Notes under the pieces: model-generated | The model's database searches: none | Told to the model about the DNA's origin: nothing | What the model saw: the letters and a program-made list of their open reading frames with translations, nothing else | Program-made: the position numbers and the translations under genes | Assembly: GCF_001425385.1 (NCBI RefSeq) | Contig: NZ_LMQO01000005.1 | Span: 262,926-326,925 of the forward strand | Length of the DNA stretch: 64,000 nt | Source of the DNA: Sphingomonas sp. Leaf407 | GTDB lineage: Bacteria > Pseudomonadota > Alphaproteobacteria > Sphingomonadales > Sphingomonadaceae | Direction: 5' to 3' | Shown: one piece after another, positions 61,202 to 64,000 of the stretch | Layout: every line of letters starts with the position of its first letter | Position numbering within the stretch: position 1 is the first letter of the stretch

Positions 61202-61876
61202 ATGGCATATCAGGGACAACGTGGCCTCAGTCCGACCGGGCTGGGAATAGCGATAGCGATCAACGGCGCACTGCTGGCGCTGATGACAACGATGGCGACG
61301 ACGACCATCCTGCGCGGCGGGGACGAGCCGCTGACAACGATCAACATTCCCATCGACCCGCCGCCCCCGCCGATCGATCCCCCCAAGCCGTTGCCGCGGA
61401 CCGCCGTGCCCGATCCCGCGCCGGCGCCGCTGCCGTTCAACCCGCCCGCGCCGTTCCCGGTGCCCGGTCCGGTGATCGCCAGCACCGACATCCTGCCGCC
61501 CATCGCGCCGCCGTCGCCGGTCACGGCATCGCCCGGCGGCACGGGCAGCGGCACCGGCGGCGTCACGGTCGCCTCGCCGCTTCCCGTGCTGGTCGCCGCC
61601 AGCGTCGATCCACGCTACCGCGCCGATTTCCAGCCCGACTATCCGGCGTTCGAGCGCAATCAGGCCCGCGACGGGGTGGTCGTCGTTCGCGTGCTGGTGG
61701 GCAGCAACGGCCGCGTCACCGCGATAGAGCCGGTCAGCGCCACCAGCGACGCCTTCTTCGAGGCGACCAAGCGCCGCGCGTTGTCCAAATGGCGCTTCCG
61801 TCCCGCGACGCGCGACGGCGTGGCGGTGGAAAGCTGGCGCGAGATGACCGTGCGGTTTACGATGACGGATCAATAG
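61202..61876 (+). CDS. TonB-like energy transducer
   Basis: Protein of 224 aa. An N-terminal membrane anchor (GLGIAIAINGALLALMTTMA) is followed by a proline-rich periplasmic spacer (about 48-125) and a C-terminal TonB domain with DYPAFERNQARDGVVVVRVL and ALSKWRFRPATRDG. It would energise outer-membrane TonB-dependent receptors, of which sphingomonads have many. ExbB/ExbD genes are not adjacent. Start ATG 61202, after GAGGGC. Confidence 0.9.
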   Translation: MAYQGQRGLSPTGLGIAIAINGALLALMTTMATTTILRGGDEPLTTINIPIDPPPPPIDPPKPLPRTAVPDPAPAPLPFNPPAPFPVPGPVIASTDILPPIAPPSPVTASPGGTGSGTGGVTVASPLPVLVAASVDPRYRADFQPDYPAFERNQARDGVVVVRVLVGSNGRVTAIEPVSATSDAFFEATKRRALSKWRFRPATRDGVAVESWREMTVRFTMTDQ

Positions 61877-61943
61877 GCATGTAACGCCCGCCCCCGTTCC
61901 GCACTGGCGGACGGGGGCGCTCGCGCCTATCTTGGGCGGCGTC

Positions 61944-62291
61944 ATGAGTCTGCTCCGCCTGTTCTCGCCGCTGCATGCCATCCGCGACTTCGTGGACTAT
62001 GCCCGTACGCGCAAACCCTATGAATGGTGGTTCCTGCTGCTGTCGATCTGCATCGTGCTGGTGATCGGCTGGGGCTTCGTTCACGATTCGCATTTCGAGC
62101 GGCCGTACAAGAAAGAGATCATCTACGTCGAAAGCTGGCCGGCGAACCGCAGCGATGCGGATATCATCGCCCAGCAGAAGATCGACATGGAGAAGGACCG
62201 CATCGCCACCGAGGAGTTCCTGCGCGATCGTGCCAAGCGTCAGGCCGAATGGAAGCGGATCGACGACAAGCTGAATAGCTGGGGCATCTGA
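61944..62291 (+). CDS. Hypothetical single-helix membrane protein
   Basis: Protein of 115 aa with one membrane helix (about 27-48, WWFLLLSICIVLVIGWGFV) and a charged C-terminal helical tail (RIATEEFLRDRAKRQAEWKR). No family recognised. ATG 61944 (MSLLRLFSPL) is used; ATG 61932 adds four residues. It is immediately upstream of ribD, whose likely start overlaps this stop. Confidence 0.65.
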   Translation: MSLLRLFSPLHAIRDFVDYARTRKPYEWWFLLLSICIVLVIGWGFVHDSHFERPYKKEIIYVESWPANRSDADIIAQQKIDMEKDRIATEEFLRDRAKRQAEWKRIDDKLNSWGI

Positions 62292-62320
62292 CCCACGCCC
62301 CCGCCGCCGATCCGCGCCAC

Positions 62321-63268
62321 ATGGCGGCGGCGTTGACGCTCGGACAGCGGACGCGCGGGCGGACTACGCCCAATCCCAATGTCGGTTGCATCGTGGTCGA
62401 TGCCGAGGGGCGGGTCGCCGGGCGCGGCTGGACGCAGCCGGGCGGGCGGCCGCATGCCGAGGCGATGGCGCTGGCTGAGGCGGGCGAGCGCGCGCGGGGC
62501 GGCACCGCCTATGTCACGCTGGAGCCTTGCGCCCATGTCTCGCCGCGCGGACCGGCCTGCGCCGACCTGCTGGTCGCGGCCGGCGTGGCGCGGGTGGTGG
62601 TGGCGATCGCCGATCCCGATCCGCGCACCGATGGCGTGGGGCTTGCCCGGTTGCGCGGGGCGGGCATCGACGTGGTGGTCGGAGCGGGAGCGGAGGATGC
62701 GCGGCGGTCGATGGCCGGGTTCCTGACGCGGCGCGCGCTTGGCCGGCCGTTCGTGACGCTGAAACTGGCGCTGTCGCTCGACGGGGCGGTGTCGCTGTCG
62801 GACGGGCGCAGCCAGTGGATCACCGGCCCCGTCGCCCGCGCGCACGGCCACTTGGAGCGCAGCCGGCACGAGGCGATCCTCGTCGGGCGCGGCACCGCCG
62901 AGATCGACCGGCCGAAACTAAACGTGCGACTGGCCGGTCTGGGCGACCACAGCCCTGCGCGGGTGGTGCTGTCGGCCGATTGCGCGGCGATGCCGGGGTT
63001 CGTGATGCTTCCCGGAGTAGAGGCGCTGGGCGAGCTTCCCGGCGATCATGTGCTGGTGGAGGGCGGCGCGGCCACGGCGGCGGCGTTCCTGCGCGCCGAC
63101 GTCGTCGACCGGCTGCTGCTGTACCGTGCGCCGATCCTGATCGGGCATGGCCGGACGCTGCCCGACATCGGCCTCACCGATCTGACGCAAGCGCATGGTC
63201 GCTGGCGGTTGCACGATGCCCGCAGTCTTGGCAGCGACCGGCTGGAAGTCTACGAGCGCGCCAGATAG
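62321..63268 (+). CDS. ribD: Riboflavin deaminase/reductase RibD
   Basis: Bifunctional enzyme of 315 aa (from ATG 62321) that deaminates and reduces the pyrimidine intermediate of riboflavin synthesis. The zinc deaminase site is PHAEAMAL and EPCAHVSPRGPACADLL; the reductase half contains FVTLKLALSLDGAVSLSDGR and DHVLVEGGAATAAAFL. Residues encoded just upstream in frame (ADPRH before MAAALTLG) match the usual family N-terminus, so translation may really begin at CTG 62288, which overlaps the previous stop. Followed by ribE. Confidence 0.93.
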   Translation: MAAALTLGQRTRGRTTPNPNVGCIVVDAEGRVAGRGWTQPGGRPHAEAMALAEAGERARGGTAYVTLEPCAHVSPRGPACADLLVAAGVARVVVAIADPDPRTDGVGLARLRGAGIDVVVGAGAEDARRSMAGFLTRRALGRPFVTLKLALSLDGAVSLSDGRSQWITGPVARAHGHLERSRHEAILVGRGTAEIDRPKLNVRLAGLGDHSPARVVLSADCAAMPGFVMLPGVEALGELPGDHVLVEGGAATAAAFLRADVVDRLLLYRAPILIGHGRTLPDIGLTDLTQAHGRWRLHDARSLGSDRLEVYERAR

Positions 63269-63278
63269 GAGCCGCCGA

Positions 63279-63887
63279 GTGTTTACCGGAATTGTCAGCG
63301 ACGTGGGTCGCATCGAATCGATCGGCGGGGCGGGCGACCTGCGCGCGACCATTGCCTGTAGCTACGACACGCAAACCATCGACATGGGCGCGTCGATCGC
63401 CTGTTCGGGCGTCTGCCTGACGGTCGTGGACAAGGGGCCGGGCTGGTTCGCGGTCGACGTGTCGGGCGAGACGGTGTCGCGCACCGCGTCCGACCAGTGG
63501 CGCGAGGGCCGCCCGCTCAACCTCGAACGTGCGTTGCGGCTGGGCGACGAACTGGGCGGGCATATCGTCACCGGCCATGTCGACGGCGTCGGCCAGGTGG
63601 TCGACACCGCGCCGGACGGCGATTCGACCCGCGTGACGATCGCGGTCGACCGTGCGCTGGCGCCGTTCGTCGCGGCCAAGGGGTCGGTGACGGTCGACGG
63701 CGTGTCGCTGACGGTCAACACCGTCGCGGACGCGGCCGACGACGCCCGCTTTACCCTGAACCTGATTCCCCACACCCAGGCGGTGACGACACTCGGTACG
63801 TTGGCCACGGGCCAGACGGTTAATATCGAGATCGACGTCCTCGCCCGTTATCTGATGCGAATGGAACAAGTCCGTGGCCAACGCTGA
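63279..63887 (+). CDS. ribE: Riboflavin synthase alpha chain
   Basis: Protein of 202 aa with two lumazine-binding barrels. FTGIVSDVGRIESI opens the first; SIACSGVCLTVVD and GHIVTGHVDGVG and GSVTVDGVSLTVN are the paired substrate-binding motifs. It dismutates two lumazines into riboflavin. GTG 63279 is 10 bases after the ribD stop, with AGGAG before it, and the 3' end overlaps ribB by 14 bases. Confidence 0.95.
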   Translation: MFTGIVSDVGRIESIGGAGDLRATIACSYDTQTIDMGASIACSGVCLTVVDKGPGWFAVDVSGETVSRTASDQWREGRPLNLERALRLGDELGGHIVTGHVDGVGQVVDTAPDGDSTRVTIAVDRALAPFVAAKGSVTVDGVSLTVNTVADAADDARFTLNLIPHTQAVTTLGTLATGQTVNIEIDVLARYLMRMEQVRGQR

Positions 63888-64000
63888 ACTGTCGGGCCTC
63901 GCCCACGCCTTTCTCTCCAGCCCCGAAGAGATCATCGACGAGGCGCGCAACGGGCGGATGTTCATCCTGGTGGATGACGAGGACCGCGAGAACGAGGGCG
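63874..64000 (+). CDS. ribB: 3,4-dihydroxy-2-butanone 4-phosphate synthase, cut by the window end
   Basis: The first 42 codons read VANAELSGLAHAFLSSPEEI then IDEARNGRMFILVDDEDRENEG. The acidic DDEDRENEG loop is the Mg/substrate site of RibB, which makes the four-carbon unit of riboflavin from ribulose 5-phosphate. GTG 63874 lies inside the end of ribE. Whether a GTP cyclohydrolase II domain follows (RibBA) cannot be seen. Confidence 0.9.
   Translation, partial: MANAELSGLAHAFLSSPEEIIDEARNGRMFILVDDEDRENEG

Overview
The window looks like chromosomal DNA of a yellow-pigmented sphingomonad (Alphaproteobacteria, Sphingomonadales). The evidence is uniformly GC-rich coding sequence, a crtY-crtI-crtB carotenoid cluster plus a distant crtZ, the CtrA inhibitor SciP, a circularly permuted two-piece tmRNA, a PEP-CTERM-type prsK-prsR-prsT module, and several families of short dispersed inverted repeats. 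I found no rRNA, tRNA, insertion sequence or prophage.

Layout. 0-5.4 kb: carotenoid genes. A sterol-desaturase-family hydroxylase and a DUF2141 gene run leftward; crtY, crtI, a LOG-family phosphoribohydrolase and crtB run rightward. 5.5-11.3 kb: housekeeping genes (ribA with a degenerate N-terminal half, exonuclease III, LolA, glpX, a TauE/SafE exporter) and two small Cys-motif secreted proteins. 11.5-19 kb: permuted ssrA, an Rrf2 regulator, a DUF2569 protein, a glycosyltransferase and O-antigen-ligase-like pair, dinB, and thiC behind a TPP riboswitch. 19-20.6 kb: a repeat-rich stretch, then a less GC-rich pocket with a 52-aa CP-x-[ST]-G-x-W protein, a doubtful 103-aa frame, unusual hairpins and a truncated Phd antitoxin.

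20.6-33.5 kb: an HTH-like hypothetical, a lipoprotein, ung, an S41 peptidase, then a surface-polysaccharide/PEP-CTERM block (manC, polyprenyl glycosylphosphotransferase, PrsK kinase, PrsR sigma54 activator, PrsT TPR protein) and a DUF815 ATPase. 33.7-45.4 kb: Uup-type ABC-F ATPase, a PepSY protein with an OmpR-type two-component system, LLM oxidoreductase, a phzF-fieF-pdxH chain, galE, msrA, an HWE histidine kinase and a GlsB-type membrane protein. 45.5-54 kb: sciP with a TTAA-N7-TTAA CtrA box, mnmA, pynN-like HAD, dapD, an M19 dipeptidase, a third Cys-motif protein, etfBA and sucC. 54-64 kb: lipoprotein, crtZ, a second TSUP exporter, a ChaN-like protein, DUF2254 protein, prs, gltX, a TonB-like protein, then ribD-ribE-ribB running off the end.

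How the genes fit together. CrtB, CrtI, CrtY and CrtZ suffice for phytoene to lycopene to beta-carotene to zeaxanthin; the hydroxylase next to crtY is a candidate for a further ring hydroxylation. The prs block pairs envelope-sugar export with its own sensor and sigma54 regulator, although no exosortase is present here. Riboflavin synthesis is split between ribDEB at the right edge and ribA near the left. Genes are compact: many neighbours share ATGA, TGATG, CTGA or TTGA overlaps. Most of the longer gaps are filled by dispersed inverted repeats.
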